NCBI GenBank assembly: GCA_947561585.1
Contig: CANNZV010001840.1
Coordinates: 142,664 to 206,663 of the forward strand
DNA length: 64,000 nt
Origin: Caprella mutica
Lineage: Eukaryota; Arthropoda; Malacostraca; Amphipoda; Caprellidae
Reading direction: 5' to 3'
Below, in pieces: positions 11,951 through 25,087 of this stretch; the first letter of the stretch is position 1, and the number at the start of each line of letters is the position of its first letter. The position numbers and the translations under genes were made by a program. Under the pieces are notes generated by a model. That model ran no database searches and was not told the origin of the DNA. It saw nothing but the letters and a program-made list of their open reading frames with translations.

Positions 11951-13809
11951 AAATACATAGTCCTAGGAAATTAGGAATAAAATCTTGGAGACAGATTTGC
12001 TATTCATTTACCACAATTGCAGACTGGATGGAAAATATAATTAGAAGGGAAAGCCACCTGGAAAGTGGAAAGGGCTCGGTAATTGCCTCTTTTATTAGAT
12101 TAATAATTATTTATTTATACCTAAATAAATTATAGAGTATTTTTATTATCAATAAAGTTATCATTAGCTGTTTTAAAATGAATTATTAAATATTAGGTAT
12201 ATTTTGTTTGCACTTTTAAGTTTTTAACTTTAGAGAGCATTTCTAGAATTAGTAAATAAAATAATCAATATTGAGAGCATATAATTCAATTTTTTATCTT
12301 TATAGCTTATGGGAGCATTTTCATCTAATGATCTAGGCCTATGATCCTATCCAGTGGCAGTTTGCATTCACAACTCTACAGAATTGAGAATATGGGAGAA
12401 ATTTGGGATATTCTCTTTCAAGACTTAGCTACCTATTTCAGATTTCTCTACAAAAAATTTTGAATTAATTCCTATATTTAAATTAATTTTGCTACTAACA
12501 CAGTAACACTTCTAAATAATTTAATAAATCCCTATAGTTTAATATTTACATGAATTTTACTAAATGGGAAATTGAGACTCCACTGGCGATTATATTTTAC
12601 TAAACAATATTTCGAGCAGGTTTCTTAGCTCGTTTTCAAGTTGTTCCTTGAAAATTTTCATCCAAAGGTGCTTCTTAAATCTCCCCATGTCGTAGACAGG
12701 TTACGAAGATGAAGACACCAACTCCTTTTCTTCAATCCAAAAATTAACAATTTTTGTAAACAAAATAAATTTTACTGTAAACAAAATAAGAGAAAGAGAT
12801 CTCTACAAACACTTTAGTATGTCTTTATCAGTTTTACTAATTTATACTTTTTGTAGTAGGTATTGGATTATTCACTATTGGTAATAATTGGAGAATAGAA
12901 ATACTCAGACAGCTAAATAAGTAAACTCGCTCTATAATTCTTGGGAGAAGCTGCTTCTACACTCAGGAACACTATGAAACATGGGCTAGTGGCTACCTAC
13001 TTATTTAGTTTAGTTAAAATGTAAAGATTACCTATGAAATGAGGCTATGACGGTAGTTCGAGTTATGTATGCATTATGACTAGCCGTAAAGTCCATAAAT
13101 ATCAAGATATTTTACACCCACCTAAATAGGATAAACTCCAATAGAATATACCAACTAGGAAACGTCTTCAGACAATTAATTTACAGTTGTACACCTTACA
13201 ACCATTCACAAAGGTATTTCAAACAACACTACCACAATGACCTTGAATGGCATTCAAATATAAACACCGGCCAAGAATGTGATATCGTCTGCTAGCTCAG
13301 CTGATTTCTGTCACTCACGTACTTACCTACTCTGATTTCTTGTGTTATTCCCAGCAGTCAGTATGTATTAACCATAATGTATGAATGAATTAACATCATT
13401 CTCTCTGTGATATTCTAAGATATTTATATAAAATTTTAGTTAAATTTTCCATACACAACTGAGGAAGCTATATCATATAGGTATGTATAAGATTAAAATA
13501 GACAAATACCAGATAACAAATACATTCATATCTTTACATATATATTCAAATTTCTAAATTAGAAAAGGTATAAGTAGCTTTGCTTGGATGGACTATAAAT
13601 ATTTTTTCTTAATCATTTCAAGGACTCTCAAAGTCATTTATAAGCTTCAGAGGTCAAATAAATATTCCCATAATTGAATTACATATGTTCTCGTGCATCA
13701 TTTCATAGGACTCATTTATTTCTGTTCACTTTATAGTTATATCATTAAATGTATTTCATTTTAATCATTTATTTAATAGGTGGCGAGTTAATTCATTTAT
13801 AGTGTATCT
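11951..13809. other. Intergenic, nothing recognised
   Basis: AT-rich, stop-rich in all frames, with no repeat or gene that I can support. Confidence 0.5.
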
Positions 13810-13969
13810 GGACAATTTGTTGCGGGGTATCACAAAAAGATTTCCTTTGTGAATTTGTAACCTTAAATTATTCTACATTTTGAAATTAATTATAAAACAT
13901 TTGAAATTAATTGTTAAACATATGAAATAAATAAAAACAATTAAGTAATAAAGTGAGATAACGAACCAG

Positions 13970-14115
13970 CTAGAGTCCGTTATTTTTACCAGGTTAATTT
14001 TTGGTCCGATATCTTTAACAGCTTCATTTCTGGTCCGTTATCTTTACTTGCTTCATTTCTGGTCTGTTATCTTTACTAGCTTAATTTCTGGTCCGTTATC
14101 TTTACTTGGTTAAAT
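13970..14115. repeat. Subterminal array, 'TGGTCCGTTATCTTTACT', left
   Basis: About five copies of a unit of about 26 bp carrying TCTGGTCCGTTATCTTTACT. The same unit, in the same orientation, is at 15320-15490. Confidence 0.75.
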
Positions 14116-14417
14116 TCTTAGTATATTGAACAATAATTGGAATTAGAATATTTTGGAATCATAGATACCATATTAAAGAATTTAAGTTAAAAAAAATCAT
14201 TTTTCAATTACTTTTTCTTCACAACCTTAAAATGGTTACCATTATAAATATACAAAGAAGTAGGCCAAATACAATATTGGAACATCCAAAAGTATTCTGA
14301 GTGACGTCACACAGAATATTTTCCATTTGTTTTTAAATAAAAATTGTGCTATTTTACAGTTAAATGATTATTTGATGAAAATTAACTAACATAAAATTGT
14401 TTTTATTACGTTTTATC

Positions 14418-14522
14418 ACTTATAATATTCAACTAATAATACTTATAATATCACTTATAATATTCAACTAATAATACTTATAATATCACTTATAATATTC
14501 AACTAATAATACTTATAATATT
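14418..14522. repeat. 35-bp AT-rich tandem repeat, three copies
   Basis: The unit begins CACTTATAATATTCAACTAA; the copies are nearly identical. Confidence 0.85.
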
Positions 14523-14584
14523 CGAGAGTACATATTCATCGTTTCTGAAGAATGGATCAAGTTCACCGTCAATGAATTCTCAAT

Positions 14585-15145
14585 ACTGCGAGTAGTAAGT
14601 ATTGAGTCAAAAAATGAGAGTGCGAGTGAAAAAATGTGAGTGCCAGTGTAAAACTGCGAGTGCGACTATAAAACTGCGAGTAACAGTCAAAAAGAGATAT
14701 TGTGAGTGAGTATTTTGAAATGCGAGTGGGAAATTTAAAATGCGAGTGGGAATTTCTAAAATTAATATTTTAGACTAGTTAATGTGAATCGTACGTGGTC
14801 ACCACCTGTGGGTCACATTTATATTATTTGAGTGTGATTAGCGTACTCTAATAGTATTCTCATGGTATAATATTAAAATGCACACTTCAAGATACATAAA
14901 TCTTTTAGATTTTTGTGACATGAATCCGTTAATGTAGTTCACTCTATCCGGTAGTTTGTTGTACTGCACACTTCATGATTGTTTAATGACCTGGCAGGGG
15001 GGTTCGGGGGGCTGCACGCCCCCCGATATACGTATTTTTAACAGTATGGGAATTACGTAATCGAAGGCAAAAAATAAAATCCCACTCACAATTCCCACTC
15101 GCAATATTTTTTCCTGTCACTCGCAATTCATCACTTGCACAAGCG
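14585..15145. repeat. Inverted clusters of GCGAGTG words
   Basis: At least six GCGAGTG/GTGAGTG words at 14585-14755 face complementary CACTCGC/CACTCAC words at 15080-15145. This suggests a nested element with repetitive inverted ends. Confidence 0.5.
14937..15050 (+). repeat. Dispersed repeat family C, copy 1
   Basis: Shares TAGTTTGTTGTACTGCACAC, TTCATGATTGTT and GGGGTTCGGG...CACGCCCCCCGATA with copies at 17625-17712 and 21745-21840 (inverted). It contains a GC-rich stem of complementary G and C runs. Confidence 0.7.
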
Positions 15146-15319
15146 GAACACTCATTTATTTACTATGGTTCATGTTACTGCAAAGAAGTTCATCCGATAT
15201 ATTCATTAATAATGTATAATCATTAATATTATTAATTATAAAGTTATAAAAAAGAAAAGGAAATTTATATTAAAACTAATGGAAACTATGTTGTTTTTCA
15301 TCATTTCTTTCAATTACCA

Positions 15320-15490
15320 TATTTCTGGTCCGTTATATTTACTAGCCTAATTTCTGGTTGGTTATCTTTACTAGCTTTATTTCTGGTCCGTTATCTCTAC
15401 TAGCTTAATTTCTGGTCCGTTATCTTTACTTGAATCATTTCGGGTCCGTTATCTTTACTTGGTTCATTTCGGGCCCCTTATCTTTACTAC
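15320..15490. repeat. Subterminal array, 'TGGTCCGTTATCTTTACT', right
   Basis: About six copies of the same unit as 13970-14115, with the last copies drifting to TTTCGGGTCCGTTATC. Confidence 0.75.
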
Positions 15491-15944
15491 ATTCATTTTT
15501 CTGAACAATCATAAAAATTCATCAAGTTACATCCGTAAATTTTTGAGTTGGTTTGATCTGAAGGTTTTAGGTTTGTATAAATTACTTGTATTGTTGACAC
15601 TAAGTTTTGATATTACTTCATTACCTAATTGTTTTTGTTTATTTCTAATGTTTAATAATCAATTTCAAAATGTGGAATAATTTAGGATTACAAATTCATA
15701 AGAAAATATTTTTTATTGTGATACTATCAAGTTTTGTATATATTGCATCATTTATTATTTGGAAGATTTGGAAAAAATGTAAAATATGGCGAATTTCTTG
15801 ACGAAATTAAATATGAAATTTATTAATGATATATAATATGGCGAAATGGAAAAAAATGGCAACGAATTGACAGCGAAAAAATGTACGTGACGAGTTGTCC
15901 CCAACGAATTGTCCGCGACGAACTGTTCCCGCGACGAATTGTCC

Positions 15945-17510
15945 TATAGCACCCATTCATAGTATTAGCCAGTGTATGATCATTTATATCTACAGTAGTA
16001 GGTACCTAAACGCATCATGAAAGATATTTATAAAAAATTAGTAAGAATTAAATTTGTTTCAATATAGCTACTTATTATTATACTTTTGAATGAATGATCG
16101 GGGGTCTAATAATTTTACTTCTTCATTTAATTAAGTCAATTTCTCCTTATTTGATTCTTTCCATTTTATCTTTTCCAGTTATGGTAGCTTATTAATTGTT
16201 ATCTCATCAAAGTAGCCGAACTACATTCTAGCATGGGTTTCGTCATGTTCTAAAATGAGTTTTAATTCTCATGATTGCAAAGGGTTCCTGAATTTACGAG
16301 GAGGAATGAAACAACACATTCTAATTATCTAAATCCTTTATTGATAAAATTCATGCATGGCATTAGTCATATTACACAGAAAGGTTACTCAAAACATTTA
16401 TGAAGTATGTACATTATACAATTGACTATTCGATCTAGACATGTTACTAATCCACACAATAATCAATGAGAGGCTAAATTCCAAGATATTTATTATCTCA
16501 TTGAGGAAATGGTCAGAGGCTCCGTTCAGTTCACAGGGCAGGCCATCTCTTCAGACTTATATAGTTAATCGCATCATAAATAACTTTCAGGACACAACGG
16601 TCAAGGAATGAGGGAGGCTTCCTCGCTGATCTCTAGTCGGGAACTAACCTTTTCTCTAACTTTTCTTACCTCAAACTTCTAAATCTCCACCTCCTTTCAT
16701 AAACTTACCAAACCTTTCCCTCAATTCTCCAATTTCATTGGACTTCGTTAAACCCGGTGGTGTGCTCTTTTCCCAAATCACCCAATCCTAATTGAGCCTA
16801 ACTATAAACAATCTTTCATATCCCCGCCAGAAACAGTTATGAAGTTCTTTACTAAACTATTTCATAATCTATCAACCTAAACATTAACTGTTTTAAGTTA
16901 TGTTAGCTGTCACCCTATGTAATAAATCTAGCTGCCTTAATCTAAGGAACTATTCCTACCCCAAACAGTATTCGTGAAATATTCAAGGTTCCCCTTTTTC
17001 GTCATCCAAGCTAACATATAAATCCTTTTATATAAATCAAATAATAAAACTGTTACCAAAGTCTATACGTAAATTATTTCATATATTCCTGAATATATTA
17101 TAACTCATTCCTAAATATATAAATGTACAAATATATATAGTGGTCGCTCATACAAATTATACACTTTATAGTTATTCTAAATAGGTAATTAGACAAAATC
17201 TTCTCAATTCATTAATTAATATTTATCTATAAATCAATCAATATATGTAAATACATACTTAAATTCATAATCCGAGAGAGACGGAGGATTCATAAACAGC
17301 ACTATAGTATGACTGATCTAAGAAATCGAGAGTACTTCCGTAACAAGAGTAGTACTTTCATTATTGAGAAAACTACCGTTATCTTCTTCTATCGTTTTAT
17401 CAGTTTATCTTATTCATTGGACTATAGATAAAGAATTTATATCGTAAAATGGAGATACTGGATACAGATCAACAGTGATCACACTGTCACTGCTGTCAGG
17501 GCGATATGCT
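15945..17510. other. Intergenic, nothing recognised
   Basis: No gene or repeat supported. The segment around 16600-16800 is somewhat less AT-rich, but no long terminal repeat pair or open frame was found. Confidence 0.45.
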
Positions 17511-17516
17511 AGTGAC

Positions 17517-17788
17517 GGTGGCCGGAAACTTCGGTCCCGGAATATTTGGTCTTGAAATTTCGGACTTATAATTAATTATAAATGACTTTTCACAATAAAT
17601 GACCGTTATTTAATTTGCTTCATCCGCTAGTTTGTTGTACTGCACACTTCATGATTGTTAAAAAACCTGACAGGGGGTTCGGGAGGCGGTACGCTCCCCA
17701 ATACATCTAATTCATGAGTCTTATTTATACCTGAGACCAAATATTCCGAGACCGAATTTTCCAAGACCGAAATTTCCTAGAACCACTG
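17517..17788. mobile_element. Small TIR element, family 'GGAAATTTCGGTC'
   Basis: The left end reads GGTGGCCGGAAACTTCGGTC; the right end reads inverted GGTTCTAGGAAATTTCGGTC. Both arms continue with repeated CGGTC / GGAATATTTGGTC words. Flanking GTGAC occurs at both edges (17512-17516, 17789-17793), a possible 5-bp target duplication. A family C copy is nested at 17625-17712. Confidence 0.55.
17625..17712 (+). repeat. Dispersed repeat family C, copy 2
   Basis: TAGTTTGTTGTACTGCACAC followed by TTCATGATTGTT and GGGGGTTCGGGAGGCGGTAC, as in copy 1. Confidence 0.7.
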
Positions 17789-18329
17789 GTGACACTGAGA
17801 TGCGAGAGTTGGTCATACGTTCAGATCCTATCTCCTCCGATAGGGTGAATCGATAGATCCCTAACTAGGCGAGTGTTACCTGAATAAAATATAGCTGTCG
17901 ATTCACTAAAGGTTTGTCCGACTAATTGACTCGATCTCGGGTTTAAAAAATCACTTTGTGCTGATTAACATACGAGTACATTTCAGTATATGAGAAGGCA
18001 AGATATTATTTATTTTGAAAATAATTCCAGCTATTCTTGAAACTTTTGAGAGCACCAATGCAGCACGCTAGGAAAACATCAAATTTTAATCGATAATGAC
18101 ATCGAGGAACTTGACAGTCTCCGTAAAGATTCATAACCGTTACGAATATTGTTAATATCAACTGTTCTTATGTACGGAAATGTGACATATTTTGTCTTCT
18201 CATTCACAGTTAACTTGTTTGGAACCAACTACCGCTTTATGGCGCATCACGAAAGTGTTTATCTGGGGGAATTTTTCTGGAGGATATTTTCCATGGGTGA
18301 TATTTTCTTCCGGATGATTTTTTCCGGAT

Positions 18330-18405
18330 ACCAAAGGGACGTGACCCCCTTCTCTCCCATTCACCACAGACAGCTTCAGGATAGAGCCCCTGAGGCCTTT
18401 AACAA
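18330..18405 (-). repeat. Dispersed repeat family D (SINE-like) fragment
   Basis: The minus strand contains CTCTATCCTGAAGCTGTCTG and GTGAATGGGAGAGAAGGGGG, the head of the family seen at 39601-40100. A tiny fragment of the same head (GAGCTTCAGGATAGAGCC) is at about 7510. Confidence 0.6.
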
Positions 18406-18429
18406 GTATACCTCACATTTTAATTTATA

Positions 18430-19016
18430 GTAAAACCTCGTAGTAGACCAGAGTTACGTTCCAAGTTAGTTTGGTCTAGTAAGAAACTCACTTCAGCTGT
18501 TTCCCACTAGACCAACATCGTTTTCTCAAAAAGTGAAGCGGTGACTTTAACATTTCGATAATTCTATTTGTTTATGATAACTTTAATAACAAATTAATGG
18601 TGACTAACATACCAATTTTGAAGGGAAACAAATTTAGAAACAGTATGAATTTTTTTGTTTCAATTTTTTTTTCAATTAAATTATCATTTTATGAAATTAT
18701 AATAGTCTTCACTGTATCTAGTTTTCTGTAACTTTTCACACCAATTATTTTTAGCACAGACTCTACCATTAAATATGAGACCGGTTCTGCCTTATGTTTT
18801 ATCCTAAAAACAGCATAAAAAAATATAATAAATCAGTCAAATCAGAGATTTATCTTCAAAACAATATTGTAATTATTAACTGTGTAATTAACTGTGAGGT
18901 GAAAAAAACCGTGTTTTGTCTAGTACAAGGTTTTTTCCAGTACAGTTTCAAAAATTTCTTGGTCTAATATAGGAGGTTTGTCTACTAGGAGGCTGGTCTA
19001 AAGCGAGGTTTTGCTG
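18430..19016. mobile_element. Pogo/Tigger-like MITE
   Basis: Ends GTAAAACCTCG.AGTAGACCAG and inverted CAGCAAAACCTCGCTTTAGA, flanked by TA on both sides. Ends of the form CAGTRAAACCTCG are typical of pogo/Tigger elements. No transposase frame inside 587 bp. Confidence 0.6.
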
Positions 19017-19019
19017 TAT

Positions 19020-21740
19020 TGTAAAATGTGTCTAATTACCTACGCTTTCCTATGAAAATATACATTAAAAGAAAATAAATATTGTAATTGATGTCATTCA
19101 ATTTTCAAAGATATTTCAATATTTTTCCACATTCAATATCGAATGTAGACCTGTAAAGTTGTACTTCCACATAAGATCATTATACCATTCTATATATTTA
19201 ATAAACTTCCTAATTAGTCTGGGGATTAATATAGACAATTTCTAAATAAAAATAGCCAATTCCATTTTTTAATATGATGGTCGGAAGCTTAACAAATTAA
19301 ATGTGCAAAAACAGAGGTTTTCAGATTTCAGAGATTGACAAATCAGACAAATATCTAAAAAAAAATCTATTTTTGGTAGATAACGTATATTATTTACCAC
19401 AGAATTATTACTAATATTAACAAATTCTTATTACGGCAAAAACTGCTAAACTGAAAACGAACAACCGAAGTACCAAAGTTACTCCTAAAATATTTTCAAT
19501 AATAAGAAGAATAAAAACAAACATGTCCCACACTCACACATCTGAGTCGTAATAAGACCGAGGTATGCCATTATTATTCAGAAGCAGATCTACGCCAATT
19601 TGAAAATCGAACCAACATATACGATTTTGGGGCTCGGTAAATTATTCAATTTTAGGAAGAATTAGCTGGATCGGCAGACCAAGAAGAAGGAGTGAGAGAC
19701 TGAGAGGTCGCAAGCGCAACGACGGAACGCATGCACACTAACATGAGAAAGTTGAGATGGACTGTATAGAGATCCTGAAATTGAAATAACTGTTGAAATG
19801 GAGGTATAGCTGTTCAAAAAGAGCAATAGCAAACTGAGGAAAAAAGTAGAAAAAAAGAACTATAAATGAAATAATAACTGAAAAGCCGTTAATGCAGAGA
19901 TTGGAAGAATAAAGGTATGAAATTTAGATGTTGAAAAGGGAGTAGAGTGAAGAAAATACAGAATAGGGGTATGAAAAGCTGTAAGCCTGTCGATATGACG
20001 ATAAGCATTTAAATATTATAGAGTGTAATATCTTTTATTGATCTTCTAAAGAGTTTTACCTGTAGTTACCATATATACATTATAACAATATATCTCCTCA
20101 AATCCGAATATTTGAGAATCTCGGATTATACGGCATTATTCGGAGTCGAGGAGGAAGTATTAGACTTTAAGGTGATAAGGTTAGTTCACAGTGTGTTTCT
20201 TCCAATATACCTTTCAATAGAACAGAGTTATTTACTCATTTATCCACTTTTTCAATAAGTTCACGTTTTTGTAGCTATGTAAATACAATATTCAAAATAA
20301 ATTTCTTCCTTTTTGAATTTAGGGACATTATAATATTCAATGAATATATTATTCAAACTAATTACAATCGGAAAGGAAGAAAAAAGATGTAGAATATTCA
20401 AACATAATTAGCATCCTAATTATACTATAGGTGTTTATATCCAATCCATGTCAAAGAAATAAAAATAGTAATAATATTTTTTTTTCTTGGATTCGAGGAG
20501 CTCTACCGTATTTATTTATGGAATTTGGTCCAGTATATGCAATTATGCATGTGTAAAAACATTACATTTGTAACTTGTCATTTTTTCTACTTAGTGAGAC
20601 AGTAATTGTATTCATTGTTGACAATTTTAGAAATCATTAATCAAATCAACGAATTATTTATGTACTTAAAATAGATCAATTCAATAATTGAAAAACTAAA
20701 TTAGAAACTTTTCTTTCTTTCTACAAATCATATTTGTTATCAAACTGATAAACATAACAAAGGGGTTAAGGTTTTTTATAAACTGTAGTATCATAATTAG
20801 AATTACAAAACTTGTTTAATGGGTTAATTGCACATAACAACAACTCAACCTTGTCATTTCTTGCGAGGCTTGCTTTTATAATATGGTTCTACAAATACCA
20901 ATTCTGCAGATTATCTTCATCTGATCATGTGAAGTTTAAGTCAAGGGTTTTATCTTGCCTTGAAAAGTTACGCTTCTTTTCAAATGAAGTGTAGTCTCTG
21001 ATTTCAGATTGTTGATCTTCTTTTTTTAAACTATAGTTCTGCGCTTAATATTTCTTTAGTAATATCTAACTATTTGTGTAAGAAAATATGAATTTCATTC
21101 TCGTGAAATAAGAAATTTCAATGCTGAAGCATGTTGAATAGCATGTTGAATCACACGCAGGGCATGTTGATTCGTTGAATCATGATTCAACATGCCCCCC
21201 GTCAATTGATTCAACATACTCCACACAAAAGGAGCAACTAATAGCTAGACAGTAGACATACCTAACAGTTAGGAACAGAAAAGGAACTCGCGACCACAGT
21301 AGTATATAAAATCTATGAAATAATATCCATTAGGAAATAATTTAACAAAGGTAAACTCTCTAACAGTTGAACCTTTTCAGTCATAAAACTTAATAGTATG
21401 CTAGTCGCTCACCGAAAATTGTGTAAATATATAATTTATAAAATTAAACTCTATATAAATATAGAATGAGCAAAGGTAAACTGTAAATAAACTCTGTACA
21501 GTGATTGATGCCAGTAAGAGTTTGCGTATTCAAAAAAAAAAAAAAAACTTGCAAGAGAAGCTATACACAAATTCAGAATACAAAAACACACACTCTCGTA
21601 TATGAACTTTTCAGACAAAGTAAAACAGTGGTTAAATCTAAGAGTATTCGAGGCCGATCCCAGACCCGCATAACCTCTTCTAACCAGCATTATACAACGG
21701 AGAGGGGCAAGATATCATGGACTGGAAATATTCTATATAT
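19020..21740. other. Intergenic, little recognised
   Basis: AT-rich. Between 20100 and 20510 there are matching words GGATTATACGGCATTATTCG and GGATTCGAGGAGCTCTACCG that could be ends of another small inverted element, but I could not delimit it. At 21130-21230 the words GCATGTTGAATC and GATTCAACATGC form a local inverted repeat. Confidence 0.4.
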
Positions 21741-21744
21741 GTAT

Positions 21745-21840
21745 TAGGGATTGGGGGGCATGTCACCCCCGAGCCCCCCTGCCAGGTCATTAATCGATCA
21801 TTAAGTGTGCAGTACAACAAACTAGTGGATACAACAAACT
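21745..21840 (-). repeat. Dispersed repeat family C, copy 3 (inverted)
   Basis: GGGGGGCATGTCACCCCCGA, GCCAGGTCATTAATCGATCA and GTGTGCAGTACAACAAACTA are the complement of copies 1 and 2. Confidence 0.7.
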
Positions 21841-21940
21841 ACATTACAGTTTCATGTAAAAGATATTCAATGTTTGAGTAATTTCAATGAAAACACGAGT
21901 ATTTCCAAAGTTTTCGATCCGTCAGTAATACATGGTTCTA

Positions 21941-22830
21941 GGTCAATTCGCCGAAAACACATTCGCCGCACGACACATTCGCCGAAAATATGAAAATTTC
22001 TAGCAGACTAAGGTTTACTACAAAAATTAAGTTTATTGAACATCATGTGTTAAAAGATTATTTAAAATTGATCAAATTTTTTAGTAACTATAAATTAAAC
22101 GGTAATTAATTGTCTGATTTTAATGCCATATAAATGCTTGTTCTTAGTCCCTTTATTAAAGTTTCTAAATAAATTTAAAAGTATTTATTAAATAATAAAT
22201 ATTTTTTCCATTTATTCTAACATAAACTTTTCTATTTTTTAAAAGGAATTGCTGAACAAAATTGATTTTGACTTCCTTTTTGTACTCAAATACATTTCTC
22301 CATATTGTCAATATTTTATAAAAGGAATAGTTATACGAATATTCTTAAAACCTAGAAATAAATCTGTTTTAACTGTACCTTCAATAGTTGTTAAAATATA
22401 CGAATCTAAAGTTGGGTACACTTTTTTGGGGGTCACCCTGTATATTGAAAGCTTCACGAGCGACTCACAGTAGCAGACTGATTCTACAATGTATATAGAA
22501 GGGTTGAAATAAAGTGAGACTAACACAAAAAAAAAATCTCTTTCTTTTGTAATTGATAATTGTAAACAGAAAGTAGGATTAACATAGAATTAATAAACTG
22601 ACACAAATAATGCAGCAATAACATTATATGAGTTAATTAATTAAGTTAACGTAAATACCATAAAGTTAAATCAATAATCATGTAGAATATTGTAATGTAA
22701 TTTATACACTTATATGAGATGAATTTGTTTACCTTTTTAAATAATCATTTTTTTTTCGGCGAAAGTGTCGTCCGGCGAATGTGCTTTCGGCGAAAGTGTT
22801 TTCGGCGAATGTGTTTTCGGCGAATGGACC
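21941..22830. mobile_element. TIR element with repeated 'TTCGCCGAAAACACA' ends
   Basis: The left end is GGTCAATTCGCCGAAAACAC; the right end is the inverted form GGTCCATTCGCCGAAAACAC. Each arm contains several tandem variants of CATTCGCCGAAA (21941-21992 and 22757-22830). The 890-bp element has no transposase. A fragment containing GGGGGTCACCCTGTATA (about 22430) may be a nested Tc1-type end. Confidence 0.7.
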
Positions 22831-22920
22831 GGTCACCGTAATACAAAGGAAATGAATAACTTCAAACCCTCATATCTTAAAAAGTATTAGTTTATACAAA
22901 AAATGGTTATGATTTTCGCA

Positions 22921-23406
22921 TTAGATGGACAAAAATACATTTAAAAAATATTCTAAATTAAATTTGATGGGGGTCGTCAAATGGGAAAGATCCTGGAACT
23001 CTTTTCCCTCTGAAAGTTCACCATATAATACATGTTTTTGAAGTACTCCTTCCATTCGTCTTACATGACCCAACCATTGAAATTTATTTCGACGGGGTAG
23101 CTCAAAAATAGAGAGAACACTCAATCTCTGTAGAACTTCCATGTTTGTTATTTTGTCATGTCCTGCTATTATGGTCAGTATTTTTCTCAGACTTCTCATG
23201 TGGAGCGTGTGGAGCTTCCTCTTCTGCTTAGCATACAAAATCCATGTTTTGATTCCATAGAAGAGAGTACATATCACACACGTTTGATAGACCTGGGTCT
23301 TTGCTTTCAGAGTTATTTTAGACTTTAGAGGATATATTTGACCATAATTAAAGTTCTTTCTTCTTTTTAATATTATGTTATAGTCTATGAACCTTGATAT
23401 CAACAC
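22921..23406 (-). pseudogene. Non-LTR retrotransposon remnant, C-terminal end of reverse transcriptase ORF
   Basis: An uninterrupted minus-strand frame includes YGIKTWILYAKQKRKLHTLH, MRSLRKILTI, LSVLSIFELPRRNKFQWLGH and VRRMEGVLQKHVLYGELSEG. This order (YGxxTW, HMRxLRxIL, RRxxxxWLGHVxRM, LYGEL.EGK) is the conserved tail of many animal LINE ORF2 proteins. The reverse transcriptase core and endonuclease are absent. It is therefore a 5'-truncated dead copy. Confidence 0.8.
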
Positions 23407-23755
23407 TATAGAATATAGAGGGAATCAATTGAACGAATACAATTTATACGGGAATCAAAATGACCGGGAAGCAACAGACCAAGAATGTTCCTAAAGAGAA
23501 ATGGTACGTCGCACTAGGTTACCTACCAAAAAGCATGATATTAATTGTGAGGAAATAGTATTTGTCTTTGCATTTGATACACGAGGACGTTCTTTTCATT
23601 AATTCAAGAAATGAAATTCCACCTTACAGAAGTAAATCAGTTTTTTGTAACCCTATAAAACTCTAATGATTGTATTTAGTCATTTAACAAAATACGTAAT
23701 AAAACCAGTTTTGCTTACCAATAAAGGATAAATATGTAATTGAAATAGAATAAAT

Positions 23756-23944
23756 TGAGTCACGAATTATCGGTCAGTTCCACATAACTTCTGTCCTATA
23801 AAAAAAATCGATTTAATTATAATTTTTTCATTTTAATTACTTGTATCATGGATACCAATAAAAATAAAAGTTAAAATGTAATAAATATTAATTGACCGAA
23901 GATTTGGAACTGAGTCAACTGAACGATAATTCGTTGCTTGTCCT
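23756..23944. mobile_element. MITE family B, copy 2
   Basis: The left end has CACGAATTATCGGTCAGTTC; the right end has CCGAAGATTTGGAACTGA and GATAATTCGTTGCTTGTCCT. Both match the ends of the family at 46971-47128. Confidence 0.7.
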
Positions 23945-24585
23945 ATACCTATACAGTATAACAGATATTAAAATTAGAGCAACATTCCTAATGTTTGATT
24001 AAATATGTTTGAAATATTATAATTGGGAATATTTAATAATATTTATACCTAAGATTATATTAATTATTTCATGATCAAGTAGGCTATTTGCCAATTTCCT
24101 AATTTCATTGTCACTTTTCCAAATTCAGTAATTTCAGAAATTCAGTTGCGTTCAATCTATGGTGTAAGGTGGTTTGTGTGTGTACCAGTCACTGCCCTGT
24201 CAGTGGCGTGCTAAACTCTTCTTCTAGTGCTGAACTGTGTATGCGACATTTCTATTGATTTGGCCGATAGTAGAAAACCGGCTTTGACATGTGATTTTTT
24301 CTGCAATAGCAGTACTTCTACTGGTGGCGGAGTACATTAGTATTTTTGTAAGTACTACACTTTGCACGAATGTTTACTTCAGAAGTCCCAAAAAATACTA
24401 CGACACTTTGCTCTCTTTTCGCTTTCAGTACCCAGGCTATACTGATAAGATAAGGAACTCTCCTTGCTTAGCTGTTCACATTTAGGTTGATAAGTTAATT
24501 TGGACATGGATTCAATAACTACGAGTTAATTGTACAGGATGTCACAAATGAATTGCTAGTTAGATGATCATTGATGTTCGGTACT

Positions 24586-24630
24586 TTTAATCCTATACAG
24601 ACTAATTTGGTTTAACCTAAATTAGTCTGT
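24586..24630. repeat. Hairpin, 15-bp perfect arms
   Basis: TATACAGACTAATTT and its exact complement are separated by 10 nt. It could be a tiny palindromic insertion. Confidence 0.6.
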
Positions 24631-25087
24631 ATAGAAATTTTATTTAGGTCAAATTAGGTGTGAAGTATAAAGAACTAACATTTAATTAGGTGCGATCGTT
24701 AGCTATCCTTATGAAATTGCATATTTTTCGTACTGTAGCTTCCCTTTCGATTTATTATTTATATAAGTATATTGTAATTATGTAGCTATAAAATAAAATA
24801 AGAAAACCTAAAAGTTACCGATAGAAGCACACATACCTAGAACACTTTGGAAGATACTTACGCAAACAAAAAAACATTTAAAATATTGTTATTTATACCG
24901 AGGCAGTAGGTTTGTTTCATATTTGCCATCAATATACGTATTTTTTAGAGTTACTATAAAGTTCTGTAGGATACATTAAATTTAGCTTAGGCACTAGGTA
25001 TATTATATCTAGTTCATCTATATCAAATTTCACCTAATACATAAAAATGAAGATGATGAAATTCTAGCTATAGAGTCGAGCAGTAGC

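Larger units (their letters stand above)
13810..15944. mobile_element. TIR element with 'GGACAATT' ends
   Basis: The left end GGACAATTTGTTGCGGG is matched by the right end CCCGCGACGAATTGTCC as an inverted repeat. The right end is made of about four tandem variants of the ACGAATTGTCC word (15885-15944). Inside, two arrays of TTTCTGGTCCGTTATCTTTA occur in the same orientation (13970-14115 and 15320-15490). A family C fragment is nested at 14937-15050. No transposase was found. Confidence 0.55.

Noticed and set aside
16300..16900. Possible LTR of a retrotransposon
   Set aside because: No second copy, no TG...CA ends with a duplication, and no gag-pol remnants nearby.
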